From an uncultured Pseudomonadota bacterium (GTDB lineage Bacteria > Pseudomonadota > Gammaproteobacteria > Steroidobacterales > Steroidobacteraceae): 43,875 nucleotides of DNA. Made by a program: the position numbers and the translations under genes. Below are positions 1-7,888 of this stretch, piece after piece (positions within the stretch are counted from its first letter, which is position 1; each line of letters begins with the position of its first letter). Under the pieces are notes generated by a model. It was not told the DNA's origin and did no database searches. It saw nothing but the letters and a program-made list of their open reading frames with translations. The stretch is taken from NCBI GenBank assembly GCA_903885195.1, contig CAISHQ010000021.1, positions 1-43,875 on the forward strand. The letters are read 5' to 3'.

Positions 1-1
1 A

Positions 2-1735
2 TCGGCCGAAGGCGGCGCTGCCGCCGCCGGCTCCGCGGACGAGCAACTCGGACTGCGCTTGCGCCGACTGATTGCCGACAGCGAAGCGGCCAACGCCTTG
101 CTCGACCCACTGCCGCGCGCGACGGTGCCCGCGGGTTCGCCTGCATTCGTCGATCCGCTCGCAGACGGCACGTTGCAACGGCAACTCGCGCAGGCGCGGG
201 CCGATCTGCAGGCGCTCGAGGGCATCGACCGCAACCGACTCGGCCCGACGGACCAGATTGCCCGCGACGTATTGAACTTCAGCGCCAGTGAAATTGTCCG
301 CCGTCACGAGAGCGGGCTCGTGCAACTGGCACTGGCGGCGCCCCTCGACTCCATGAGCGGGCTGCATGTGGAACTGCCTGACTACGTCTCTGGCGCCGGC
401 GCACCGTTCAACACCGTCGAAGACTACCAACGAGGCCTCGAGCGCTTGCAAGGTTTCGCGCAGCACCTCGAGTCGGTCCGCCAGCGCGCCTCCGCTGCGC
501 TCGATCAAGGCTACCGACAGCCGACCGTGACGACCGCCAAAGTGCTCGCACAGTTGCAGGCCATGCTCGCCCTGCCCGCTGCCGAATCGCCGCTACTCGC
601 CTGCACCCGACGATTTCCAACCGATCTCGATGCAGCGACCCGCGCCACGCTCGAGCGCCAGTACCAGACGATGGTCAACGAGCAGGTGCTGCCCGCGTAC
701 GCACGCCTCGCGGAGTTCCTGAAGACCCGCTACCTGCCGCAAGCCCTTGAGGCTCCGGGGCGTTGGGCGCTCAAGGATGGTGACCGCCTGTATGCGGACG
801 AACTCAAATACCACACCACCGTAGCCGTGACCGCCGAGGAGTTGCACCGCACCGGCCAGCAGGAAGTGGCGCGTTACCTCGAGGGGATGCGTGAGGTTGT
901 CGGCCGTGTCGGCTTCAAGGGCAGCCTAGCGGAATTTTTTGAGTTCATCCGCCGCGACCCGCAGTTCTACTACACCCGACCTGAAGATCTGCTCGCGCGC
1001 TTTCGCGAAATCGAAGCGCAGATCTGGCGCGGCATGCCAGCGCTCTTTGCGCGTCGCCCCAAAGCGCCTTTTGCCGTCCGGGCACTGCCTGCGATCGGCG
1101 GTCAACGTGGCACGGGCTACTACCGTCCGGGTCCACCCGATGGCAAGACCGAGGGCGTGCTCTGGTTCAACATGGCCATGCTCAAGACCCGACCGATCCC
1201 GACCCTGGAAACGCTGACCATCCACGAGGGCATACCCGGGCACCACTACCAGATCACTCTGGTGCTGGAAGATGCACGACTGCCGGACAACCTGCGCTTT
1301 GGCAGTCACACCGCCTACTCGGAGGGCTGGGGTCTTTACGCCGAGTCCCTCGGGCCAGAGCTCGGCATGTTCAACGATCCGTACCAATACTTTGGTCATC
1401 TCGACATGGCCATGCTGCGCGCGGTGCGCCTCGTCGTCGACACGGGTCTGCACGCTCTGCGCTGGAGCCGTTCACAGGCCATCGACTACATGCTCGCCAA
1501 CACGTCGATGGCGCGCTACGACGTCGAGGTGGAAATCGACCGTTACATCACCAAACCCGGTCAGGCCTGCGCTTACAAGACCGGTGAATTGCGCATTCGC
1601 GCCTTGCGCGAAGCGGCGCAACGCGAACGCGGCACCGCGTTTGATCTGCGCGAGTTCCACTCACAGATCCTCGACACGGGCGCCCTGCCGCTCGAAGTGC
1701 TCGAGCGCAAGGTGCGCGGCTGGATGCGCACGTGA
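2..1735 (+). CDS. DUF885 family metallopeptidase-like protein, 5'-truncated by window edge
   Basis: The reading frame is open to the first base, so the true start and any signal peptide lie outside the window; the TTG at 59 is only an internal codon. About 577 residues are visible, close to the usual length of DUF885 proteins (roughly 580-610), so only the N-terminus is missing. The zinc-site signature HEGIPGHHYQ is encoded at 1223-1252, and a downstream HTAYSEGWGLYAE segment supplies the usual glutamate region. DUF885 proteins resemble gluzincin peptidases and are usually predicted to be secreted or periplasmic, but substrates are poorly known. The stop codon overlaps the GTG start of the next gene by 4 bp, which suggests co-translation with a membrane transporter pair. 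The family call is firm and the peptidase function is inferred. Confidence 0.88.
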   Translation, partial: SAEGGAAAAGSADEQLGLRLRRLIADSEAANALLDPLPRATVPAGSPAFVDPLADGTLQRQLAQARADLQALEGIDRNRLGPTDQIARDVLNFSASEIVRRHESGLVQLALAAPLDSMSGLHVELPDYVSGAGAPFNTVEDYQRGLERLQGFAQHLESVRQRASAALDQGYRQPTVTTAKVLAQLQAMLALPAAESPLLACTRRFPTDLDAATRATLERQYQTMVNEQVLPAYARLAEFLKTRYLPQALEAPGRWALKDGDRLYADELKYHTTVAVTAEELHRTGQQEVARYLEGMREVVGRVGFKGSLAEFFEFIRRDPQFYYTRPEDLLARFREIEAQIWRGMPALFARRPKAPFAVRALPAIGGQRGTGYYRPGPPDGKTEGVLWFNMAMLKTRPIPTLETLTIHEGIPGHHYQITLVLEDARLPDNLRFGSHTAYSEGWGLYAESLGPELGMFNDPYQYFGHLDMAMLRAVRLVVDTGLHALRWSRSQAIDYMLANTSMARYDVEVEIDRYITKPGQACAYKTGELRIRALREAAQRERGTAFDLREFHSQILDTGALPLEVLERKVRGWMRT

Positions 1736-1980
1736 GCGAGACCTCGCAGGACACACGCACGCTGCGCGCGCATCACGCGCTGATGTTGCTGCCCTTTATC
1801 TGGCATCTGGCGCTCGCGCCAATGATCAACGACGTACGCTGGCAGCCCTGGGGTCTGCCGTTTGCGATGGTGTGGCAGATGGCGGGCATCCTGGTCACGA
1901 GCCTCATCATCGGCACCGTGTATCGGCTTGATCGCGAGCCCCGCCCCGACCGTCAACCGCCCAACGACCCACAGCCGTGA
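1732..1980 (+). CDS. DUF3311 small membrane protein, partner of SSS symporter
   Basis: This 82-aa protein has two predicted hydrophobic helices, roughly residues 15-35 and 42-63, with the family-like LLPFIWHLALAP and the segment around GLPFAMVWQ. DUF3311 proteins are typically encoded directly upstream of sodium:solute symporters, like the YhdT/PanF pair, and are thought to be accessory subunits with no proven role. The gene starts with GTG inside the stop of the DUF885 gene (GTGA) and ends in the GTG start of the symporter (GTGA), so all three are probably translationally coupled. The C-terminal tail is short and rich in Pro, Arg and Asp, probably cytoplasmic. The family call rests on size, topology and neighbour. 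Confidence 0.8.
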   Translation: MSETSQDTRTLRAHHALMLLPFIWHLALAPMINDVRWQPWGLPFAMVWQMAGILVTSLIIGTVYRLDREPRPDRQPPNDPQP

Positions 1981-3428
1981 CCGCCTCAGCCCTGCTGATC
2001 GCCGGCAGCATCGTCGCCCTCACGGTGATCGCATCGCTGTGGTACGCCGCACGTCACCGCAGCGCAGCGGGGCTCAACCTCGACGAGTGGGCCGTCGGCG
2101 GACGCCGCTTTGGCACCTGGATCTTCTGGTTCGTCAACGCCGGCGAGATCTACACCACGTTTGCGCTGCTCGGTATCACAGGGTACGCCTGGGCGTTCGG
2201 CGCACCCGCGTACATCGCCTTCACATCGGTATCGCTCGCCTGCACGCTCGGCTACTGGCTGATGCCGCGTATCTGGCATGCGGGCCGCAGTGGCGGGCTA
2301 CTGACCCAAGCGGACTATTTCGTCCAGCGCTATCAAGCTCGCTGGCTCGGCGCAGTGGTCGGCATCGCCGGAATCATCGCGCTCATCATGTATGTGCAAA
2401 TCCAGCTCACCGCACTGTCCTTGGTGTTTAGGCTGACCTTGGGTTCGGCGCTGCCAGCGGCCTGGGCGAGCTCGCTGGCTGCGCTCTTGATGCTGCTGTT
2501 CGTCTACCTTGCCGGCCTGCGCTCGGCAGCGTTCGCGGCAGGCATCAAGGACGTATTGATGCTGGTGCTGGTCGTGATCCTGGGCGGCACGGTCGCGGCC
2601 AAGGTCGGTGCGGACTCGATGCTCGACGTGTTCCAGCGAGTTCAGCAACTGCATCCGAACATAGGGCACTTTCCGGGACTCGACGCCGCAGCGGGGCTCG
2701 ACACGACCTGGTTCGTCACCGCGGCGCTCAACGTGGCGCTCGGCACCTGGATCTTCCCGCATATGTTCCAGCTGTGTTTCGCGGCGCGTGATGCGGACAC
2801 CATCCGCCGTAACGCCATATGGCAGCCGCTCTATTCGCTCAGCTACTTCTTCATCATTCTGCTCGGCTTTGCCGCGCTGTTGGCGGGCACACAACCCGAA
2901 GGCGGCAACCTGAACGCGGTGCTGCTGCAGTTCGTCGCCGATCGCTACTCGCCGTGGCTCGTGGGTCTACTGGCCGGTACCGTCTGCCTTCTAGCCCTCG
3001 TTCCGGGGTCACTGCTGCTGCTCACCGCAGGGTCGATCTTCACTCGCAATGTGGTCGCGCCACTGCGCGAAGTGGGCGAACGGCAGGCGGTGTGGATCGC
3101 GCGGACGGCCATGATCGTCTTCGCCGCCTGTGCGGTGCTGCTGACCCTGACCTCGAACGAGTCACTCGTGGCGGTGGGTCTTGCCGCCTACGGCGCCATC
3201 GGCATGCTGGCACCCGGGGTGTTCTTCGGATTTCTTTGGCCAAGGACAAGCGCCCTGGCGATCGCGGCCGGCATGGCCGCCGGCTACACCGCGCTGTGGT
3301 GGGCGCCAGCTCGCCAACTGCTATCGACCGCCCTGCCCGGCTGGGATAGTGGTTTAGCAGCCATGCTGGTCAACGCGCTTGTGGTCGCAGTCATCACCCT
3401 GGCAGCGCCGCGGCGCCCTGCCAGCTGA
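1977..3428 (+). CDS. Sodium:solute symporter (SSS) family permease
   Basis: This 483-aa, highly hydrophobic protein has about 12-13 transmembrane segments. Near the N-terminus it carries the SSS-type segment LDEWAVGGRRFGTWIFWF followed by a GEIYTTFALLG helix, similar to monocarboxylate/amino-acid permeases of the MctP type. SSS proteins couple Na+ entry to uptake of small solutes at the inner membrane. The substrate cannot be read from sequence; context with a DUF885 peptidase suggests amino acids, short peptides or organic acids (inference). The GTG start overlaps the preceding stop by 4 bp. It is convergent with the aldo/keto reductase gene across a 76-bp repeat-bearing gap. Confidence 0.87.
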   Translation: MTASALLIAGSIVALTVIASLWYAARHRSAAGLNLDEWAVGGRRFGTWIFWFVNAGEIYTTFALLGITGYAWAFGAPAYIAFTSVSLACTLGYWLMPRIWHAGRSGGLLTQADYFVQRYQARWLGAVVGIAGIIALIMYVQIQLTALSLVFRLTLGSALPAAWASSLAALLMLLFVYLAGLRSAAFAAGIKDVLMLVLVVILGGTVAAKVGADSMLDVFQRVQQLHPNIGHFPGLDAAAGLDTTWFVTAALNVALGTWIFPHMFQLCFAARDADTIRRNAIWQPLYSLSYFFIILLGFAALLAGTQPEGGNLNAVLLQFVADRYSPWLVGLLAGTVCLLALVPGSLLLLTAGSIFTRNVVAPLREVGERQAVWIARTAMIVFAACAVLLTLTSNESLVAVGLAAYGAIGMLAPGVFFGFLWPRTSALAIAAGMAAGYTALWWAPARQLLSTALPGWDSGLAAMLVNALVVAVITLAAPRRPAS

Positions 3429-3500
3429 GCGCGCCACCACAGCGTAGCGCGCCAACACAGCGGGGCGCGCCAAAACACAGCGGAGCGCGGCCCGCGCTAC
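3429..3500. repeat. Short tandem repeat with terminal REP-like hairpin
   Basis: Three imperfect copies of a roughly 18-19-bp unit (GCGCGCCA, 1-3 bases, ACAGCG) fill the gap between two convergent genes. The right end (3484-3498) is a perfect hairpin, AGCGCGG-C-CCGCGCT. GTAGCGCG at 3444-3451 is matched by its inverse CGCGCTAC at 3493-3500. On the minus strand the hairpin starts with GTAG, as in some REP families. It could act as a bidirectional transcript end, but no U-tract is present. Confidence 0.6.
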
Positions 3501-3504
3501 CCGC

Positions 3505-4533
3505 TCAAGCCCGGTTGAGCGTGTATTTCATGATGCGACCATGCGGGCCGTCGCGATCCCGCTCGAGCGCATACACCTCGCCGGAGGGACCGCGTCGCTG
3601 GGCACAGATGGCGTTGATGTCGCGTGCGTCCTCGCTCGATAGCATCAGCCCCCCGAGAGTTCGATGCTGCGGCAGATGCGCCGTGTTCGTGGCACCGACG
3701 ATGGCGGCTGCGACCTCGGGCCGATCGAGCACCATGCGGGTCGCCACCGATGCGATGTCGACACCGTGCCTCAGCGCCACCCGCTGCAGCACCTCGAGCA
3801 ATTGCTGAAAGAGCGGCCAGCCGCCGAACTCCTCGATGATCAGACGGTACTTGATCAGCGAGCGATTCATGAGATCCGTGGGTGATGGTTGCCTGAGCCA
3901 GGCATTGCTGAGAAATCCTCCAGCCACCGTGCCATAGCAGAGCAGGCCGATGCCGGTTGCGGCGCAGTACTCGGCCATCGCGCCGCTCGGTCGTTCATCG
4001 AGCAGCGAGTACTGCACTTGGTGACTGACCACTGGCACCCCACCCTCGACGATGTGTCTCAAGTGCTCCAGATCGAAGTTGGTCAAGCCGATATGTCGAA
4101 TCTTGCCCGCGCGTTGCAGCCGCTCGAGCACGAGCGCGATCTCGACATGGCGTGGCACCGCGTAGTCCCACCAATGGAACTGCACGAGATCGAGCCTCTC
4201 GACACGGAGTCTTTGCAAAGACCGATCAATGATCGCCTCGACCTCAAGGGGTCCCACGATCGACAGCCGATCAAGATCGGGCACGAACTTGGTGTGGATC
4301 TGCACCTGCTGCGCGAGCGACGGGTACTGAGCCCGGAACTCACCGATCAGTTCTTCGACGCCGGTGTAGATGTCGGCGCAGTCGAACGTGGTGATGCCCG
4401 CCTCGACGAAGGCCGCCATGTCACGCAGCGCTTGCGCGCGATCGATGCTGCCGTGGCCTCCGGCTAGATGCCAGCCACCTTTGATGATGCGCGAAATCGA
4501 ATATCCGGCGGCCAGTGTACTCGTCGGTATCAT
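3505..4533 (-). CDS. Aldo/keto reductase
   Basis: This 342-aa (beta/alpha)8 oxidoreductase is predicted to use NADPH to reduce carbonyls in the cytoplasm. The catalytic tetrad is visible: Asp51 and Tyr56 in FDCADIYTG, Lys82 in HTKF, and His120 in VQFHWWDY. The glycine-rich and SNF/TNF-like segment (HIGLTNFDLEHL) follows at about residue 150. The start ATG overlaps the stop of the upstream TIGR04076-like gene (ATGA), so expression is coupled. A GGAG motif lies 4 bp before the start. The physiological substrate is not evident; length and layout fit the general aldo/keto reductase family rather than a named enzyme. Confidence 0.88.
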   Translation of the reverse strand: MIPTSTLAAGYSISRIIKGGWHLAGGHGSIDRAQALRDMAAFVEAGITTFDCADIYTGVEELIGEFRAQYPSLAQQVQIHTKFVPDLDRLSIVGPLEVEAIIDRSLQRLRVERLDLVQFHWWDYAVPRHVEIALVLERLQRAGKIRHIGLTNFDLEHLRHIVEGGVPVVSHQVQYSLLDERPSGAMAEYCAATGIGLLCYGTVAGGFLSNAWLRQPSPTDLMNRSLIKYRLIIEEFGGWPLFQQLLEVLQRVALRHGVDIASVATRMVLDRPEVAAAIVGATNTAHLPQHRTLGGLMLSSEDARDINAICAQRRGPSGEVYALERDRDGPHGRIMKYTLNRA

Positions 4534-4883
4534 CGCTCCGGCCCTGCCGTCCCAGGCTTGGCAACCGCGGTCGTATCGGCGCGACGAAAGGTTCGTTTGC
4601 CGGTGCGCGTGATGCGCAGCCGCGTCGGGCAGTTGGGGTCGGGACAGGCGACCTCGGCATCGCTCGTCATCCAGTCATTCGCGTCCGTGACGCGCTGTTT
4701 GGCGGCCAGCAGAGGTAGCACCGCGGCGAGCGAGTAGATCGAGAAGCCCTGCCCCGGTGGCAGCGTCAGCATCTCACCCTGCAACACGAAATGGTCGCCG
4801 GGTTTCGCTCCACACCAGATCTTGGCGCCCTCTGGCGCCACGACCTCGACCTTAAGGTCATAGAGTTCGAAAGAGTCGGACAA
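4530..4883 (-). CDS. TIGR04076-like small cysteine-containing protein
   Basis: This 117-aa soluble protein starts N-terminally with a beta-rich KVEVVAPEGA segment. It contains a GAKPGDHFVL stretch, a hydrophobic middle (FSIYSLAAVLPLLAAKQ) and a CPDPNCPTRLRI motif at residues 80-91; Cys24, Cys80 and Cys85 are the only cysteines. This layout matches the uncharacterised TIGR04076 family as I remember it. The start is TTG, supported by a GGAGG 9 bp upstream that overlaps the end of the HDOD gene. It sits between an HDOD protein and an aldo/keto reductase with a 6-bp gap and a 4-bp overlap. The Arg/Lys-rich C-terminus looks like a lineage-specific tail. Function unknown; metal or redox binding by the cysteines is speculation. 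Confidence 0.7.
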   Translation of the reverse strand: MSDSFELYDLKVEVVAPEGAKIWCGAKPGDHFVLQGEMLTLPPGQGFSIYSLAAVLPLLAAKQRVTDANDWMTSDAEVACPDPNCPTRLRITRTGKRTFRRADTTAVAKPGTAGPER

Positions 4884-4889
4884 GGAGAG

Positions 4890-5810
4890 TTACCTCCGAG
4901 GCGCTGGAGCCAGATCCGCCTGAAGTTGGTACCGCACCCGATCGAGCGCCTCTTCGTCTAGGCCGATCAACTCCAGCTCTTCGTCATCGACTTCGAGACT
5001 CGGCAGATCGTCGGCGAAGCCACCCGGCACCGATGCCGCGACTCGGTCGGCGATGCTCACCAGCACCGCTGCCGGCTGGGCATCTTCGGCGGCGTCCATC
5101 GGCGAGTGGTGAAATCCCACCCCGTCGAGCAGGAACGTTGGGAACTGCCAGCGATCGCACAACCGGCGACCGAGCGCCGCATGATCGAAACCGAAGACCT
5201 CGAGTTCGAGCGCACGTAAATCCTTGCGCGGAGCAGACCCTTCGCTGCGGGCGATGTCGTCCAGCGGCTGAACGCGCTCAAGAGCCTCGATCAGCCGATC
5301 ACGGTCCGAATAGAGCTCAGCCATGATGCCAACATCGTGAATGAGCCCAATGACGTAGAACTCTTCCGAGGTCAGGTAGGGATGCGGCTCAGGCAACTCC
5401 ATTGCCAGAAGCTTGGCTGCCGACGCCGTGGTGGTCGCATGACGCCAGAGCTCGTTGGCCAAGGAACGAAACCGACCTGCTTCGCGGCGCGGCTGAAAAA
5501 ACCGCTCGGCCGAGGTGATGATCGCCAGGTTGCGGACCGTGTTAAGACCCAAAATGAGGATCGCCCGCTCAATGTCCGCGATCCGCCGGGACAGGCCGTG
5601 GGTGCTGGCATTGACGGCCTGGAGAATGCGCGCCGTCAGGATCGCATCTTCCCCCACCGCCCGCCGCAAGTCGGCGGCACTGGCAAACGGGCTGTCGACC
5701 AGACGGATGACTTCAAGTGCGACTTTGGGAAGCGTGGGCAACGCGTCGAGCAGCCGCTCCGCTTCGATCGGCAGATCGCTGCTTCGACGAAGCTGTGGCT
5801 TTGCATTCAT
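4890..5810 (-). CDS. HDOD domain protein (signal-transduction scaffold)
   Basis: This protein has 306 aa from the ATG at 5810. The HDOD region spans roughly residues 18-215: a DALPTLPKVALEVIRL opening, the LTARILQAVN segment, an AILILGLNTVRNLAI core helix and GLIHDVGIMAE with His158-Asp159. HDOD proteins are degenerate HD-domain relatives that take part in bacterial signalling, motility and stress responses; most have no shown hydrolase activity. The C-terminus is acidic (DDEELELIGLDEEALD). An in-frame TTG at 5837 would add nine residues, but neither start has a strong ribosome-binding site. It is the first gene of the operon with the TIGR04076-like protein and the aldo/keto reductase. Confidence 0.85.
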   Translation of the reverse strand: MNAKPQLRRSSDLPIEAERLLDALPTLPKVALEVIRLVDSPFASAADLRRAVGEDAILTARILQAVNASTHGLSRRIADIERAILILGLNTVRNLAIITSAERFFQPRREAGRFRSLANELWRHATTTASAAKLLAMELPEPHPYLTSEEFYVIGLIHDVGIMAELYSDRDRLIEALERVQPLDDIARSEGSAPRKDLRALELEVFGFDHAALGRRLCDRWQFPTFLLDGVGFHHSPMDAAEDAQPAAVLVSIADRVAASVPGGFADDLPSLEVDDEELELIGLDEEALDRVRYQLQADLAPAPRR

Positions 5811-5898
5811 GACGCCGTCGGGACCATGGGATATCAAATAGTTAGCAGCGCAGTTTAGCGTACTTTAGCAATGCAGGTCACCCGCCAACCGATTCGAA

Positions 5899-7599
5899 TC
5901 ACCGCCGACGCGGCTTTCCCATTGGTTTGTCGCTGCGGGCTCTCGATATCTGCAACGGCCTCCCGCGAACCACGATGCCGGCCAAATGCGTGAGCACGTG
6001 TTCCGGAATATTGGCCGGGAGCCGAACCAGCGTGTGATCGTCACGAATGTCGATGCCGTTGATTTCGCTGCCATGCAGATCGCCCTCGTGGGCCAAGGCG
6101 CCGACGATATTGCCCGGCTGCACGCCGTGCCGACGACCGACCTCGACTCGGAACATCGCTTGCGGCCCCTCGGGGCGTCGCGGTCGCCCCCCTTTTCGCT
6201 CGCCGGATGCCGCCTCCTCGAACGAAGGGTCACGGCTGTCGACGGTTGGGTCCGGGGCCGACTCCACCGATCGCTTGGCGACGAACAAGGCTCGACCGGA
6301 TTTACCCATCGACGCCAGGGCTGCCGCGACATCGAAAACGTCGGCACCGCTCTCGTGCACGAACTCCTCGATGACGGCCCGATAGGGGGCAAGCTCCGCC
6401 GAGCCAATCAGCTCGCTCAGCTCCTTCTTGAACTTCTCAGCTCGACGCGCGTTGACGTCCTGAACGGTCGGCAGCGTCATCGGCTCAATCGGCTGGCGCG
6501 TGGCACGCTCGATGATGCGCAACATGTTTCGTTCGCGCGCTGCGATGAAGAGGATCGCCTCGCCCGACCGACCCGCTCGCCCGGTTCGGCCGATGCGGTG
6601 TACGTAGGACTCACTGTCGTAGGGCACGTCGTAATTGACGACATGGGTGATGCGCTCGACATCGAGTCCGCGTGCGGCGACATCAGTCGCAACCACGATA
6701 TCGACCTTGCCCGCCTTGAGCGCCGCGATGGTGCGCTCGCGCTGCGCCTGCTGGATGTCGCCGTTCAGTGCAGCGGCAGCAAAGCCTCGCGCCTCGAGTT
6801 TCTCAACGAGCTCGACGGTCGATTGCTTGGTGCGAGCGAACACCAGCATCGCGTCAAAAGGCTCGACTTCAAGCAAGCGCGTCAGGGCATCGAGTTTGTG
6901 TACGCCTGCGACCAGCCAATAACGCTGACGGATGTTCGCCGCCGTTGCCGTCTTGGATTTGACGGTAATTTCGCGCGGATCCCGCAAATGCTTTTGCGCA
7001 ATGCGTCGGATCGGTGCGGGCAGCGTCGCCGAAAAAAGTACGACCTGGCGCTCGGGCGGCACGAGACCGAGGATGTGATCGATGGCATCGACAAAGCCCA
7101 TCTGCAGCATCTCGTCGGCTTCATCGAGCACCACGTGAGCGATGGTCTTGAGGCTCAGCGTGCCGCGCTCGAGGTGATCCATGACGCGACCCGGTGTGGC
7201 CACAATGACATGCACGCCGCGACGCAGCGCATTGAGCTGAGGTGTGTAACTTTGCCCCCCGTAGATCGGCAGCACGTGCAGACCTGACAGGTGGCTGCCG
7301 TACTTCTGGCAGGCCTCGGCGACCTGGATGGCCAGTTCGCGGGTGGGCACAAGAATCAACGCCTGTGGTTCGCGCCGGGCGACGTCGATGCGCGAGAGCA
7401 GCGGCAAAGCGAACGCTGCCGTCTTGCCGGTGCCGGTCTGAGCCTGGCCAATGAGGTCGCGCCCCTCGAGCAGGACGGGGATGGTCGCCTGCTGAATGGG
7501 CGATGGGGACTCGTAACCGACCGCCGCCAAGGCACTCAGGACAGCGGGCGATAGACCAAGATCGGCAAAAGAAACGGAATCGGGTGTCGGGTCGTGCAT
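5899..7599 (-). CDS. deaD: DEAD-box ATP-dependent RNA helicase, DeaD/CsdA type
   Basis: This 566-aa helicase has, in order, a Q motif (FADLGLSPAVLSAL to SPIQQATIP), Walker A AQTGTGKT, DEAD, SAT, and the motif VI region HRIGRTGRAG. It ends in a DbpA/CsdA-type RNA-binding RRM-like domain (about residues 475-555, FRVEVGRRHGVQPGNIVGAL) and a basic tail. DeaD/CsdA unwinds structured RNA, assisting 50S assembly and mRNA turnover, especially in the cold. I chose the ATG at 7599 because homologues begin near this point. An in-frame GTG at 7653, with a GAGGGGG about 10 bp upstream, would add 18 residues. The gene lies just downstream of the initiator tRNA on the same strand. Confidence 0.9.
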   Translation of the reverse strand: MHDPTPDSVSFADLGLSPAVLSALAAVGYESPSPIQQATIPVLLEGRDLIGQAQTGTGKTAAFALPLLSRIDVARREPQALILVPTRELAIQVAEACQKYGSHLSGLHVLPIYGGQSYTPQLNALRRGVHVIVATPGRVMDHLERGTLSLKTIAHVVLDEADEMLQMGFVDAIDHILGLVPPERQVVLFSATLPAPIRRIAQKHLRDPREITVKSKTATAANIRQRYWLVAGVHKLDALTRLLEVEPFDAMLVFARTKQSTVELVEKLEARGFAAAALNGDIQQAQRERTIAALKAGKVDIVVATDVAARGLDVERITHVVNYDVPYDSESYVHRIGRTGRAGRSGEAILFIAARERNMLRIIERATRQPIEPMTLPTVQDVNARRAEKFKKELSELIGSAELAPYRAVIEEFVHESGADVFDVAAALASMGKSGRALFVAKRSVESAPDPTVDSRDPSFEEAASGERKGGRPRRPEGPQAMFRVEVGRRHGVQPGNIVGALAHEGDLHGSEINGIDIRDDHTLVRLPANIPEHVLTHLAGIVVRGRPLQISRARSDKPMGKPRRR

Positions 7600-7613
7600 C
7601 GCTAACTCTATGG

Positions 7614-7692
7614 CAAAGGCCTTTGGGATCGAGTCGCGATGCGGACGGGTCACGTCGTGACAGCCCCCCTCGAAAGGCTCGTCGCGAGGGGG
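7614..7692 (-). promoter_or_regulatory. Palindromes and hairpin upstream of the helicase gene
   Basis: Three symmetric elements lie between the tRNA and the helicase. CAAAGGCCTTTG at 7614-7625 is a perfect 12-bp palindrome. GTCAC-GTC-GTGAC at 7649-7661 is an inverted repeat. CCCCCTCG at 7665-7672 pairs with CGAGGGGG at 7685-7692 with a 12-nt loop, directly behind the tRNA 3' end. The last could help end or process the tRNA transcript, although no U-run follows. The others may be operators or leader structure. Confidence 0.45.
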
Positions 7693-7695
7693 AAT

Positions 7696-7772
<77 letters not shown>

Positions 7773-7786
7773 CCAGGAAGCCGACG

Positions 7787-7815
7787 ACTATAGTCGTTTC
7801 AGCCGCGGGTTTCAA
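7787..7815 (-). promoter_or_regulatory. Sigma-70-type promoter of the initiator tRNA
   Basis: On the minus strand, -35 TTGAAA (7810-7815) is followed by a 17-bp spacer and -10 TATAGT (7787-7792), each matching 5 of 6 consensus bases. A GC-rich discriminator CGTCGGC follows, typical of stringently controlled stable-RNA promoters. Transcription should begin about 7 nt before the short leader of the tRNA. The -10 sits in a 14-bp palindrome, ACGACTATAGTCGT, at 7784-7797. Confidence 0.75.
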
Positions 7816-7829
7816 GGTGGCAGCGCGGC

Positions 7830-7858
7830 TTGACCCCGCCTGAGCGCAGGGCTGTACT
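7830..7858 (+). promoter_or_regulatory. Candidate sigma-70 promoter of the M20-amidohydrolase gene
   Basis: TTGACC (7830-7835) and TGTACT (7853-7858) are separated by exactly 17 bp and lie about 30 bp before the ATG at 7889. The -35 matches 5 of 6 bases and the -10 matches 4 of 6. This is a sequence match only. Confidence 0.5.
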
Positions 7859-7888
7859 GGCCGCCAGTCTCTCGAACAGGCAAACCGC

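Noticed and set aside
7665-7692. Hairpin behind tRNA-fMet as an intrinsic terminator
   Set aside because: The stem is strong but no U-run follows, so I only list it as a structural element.
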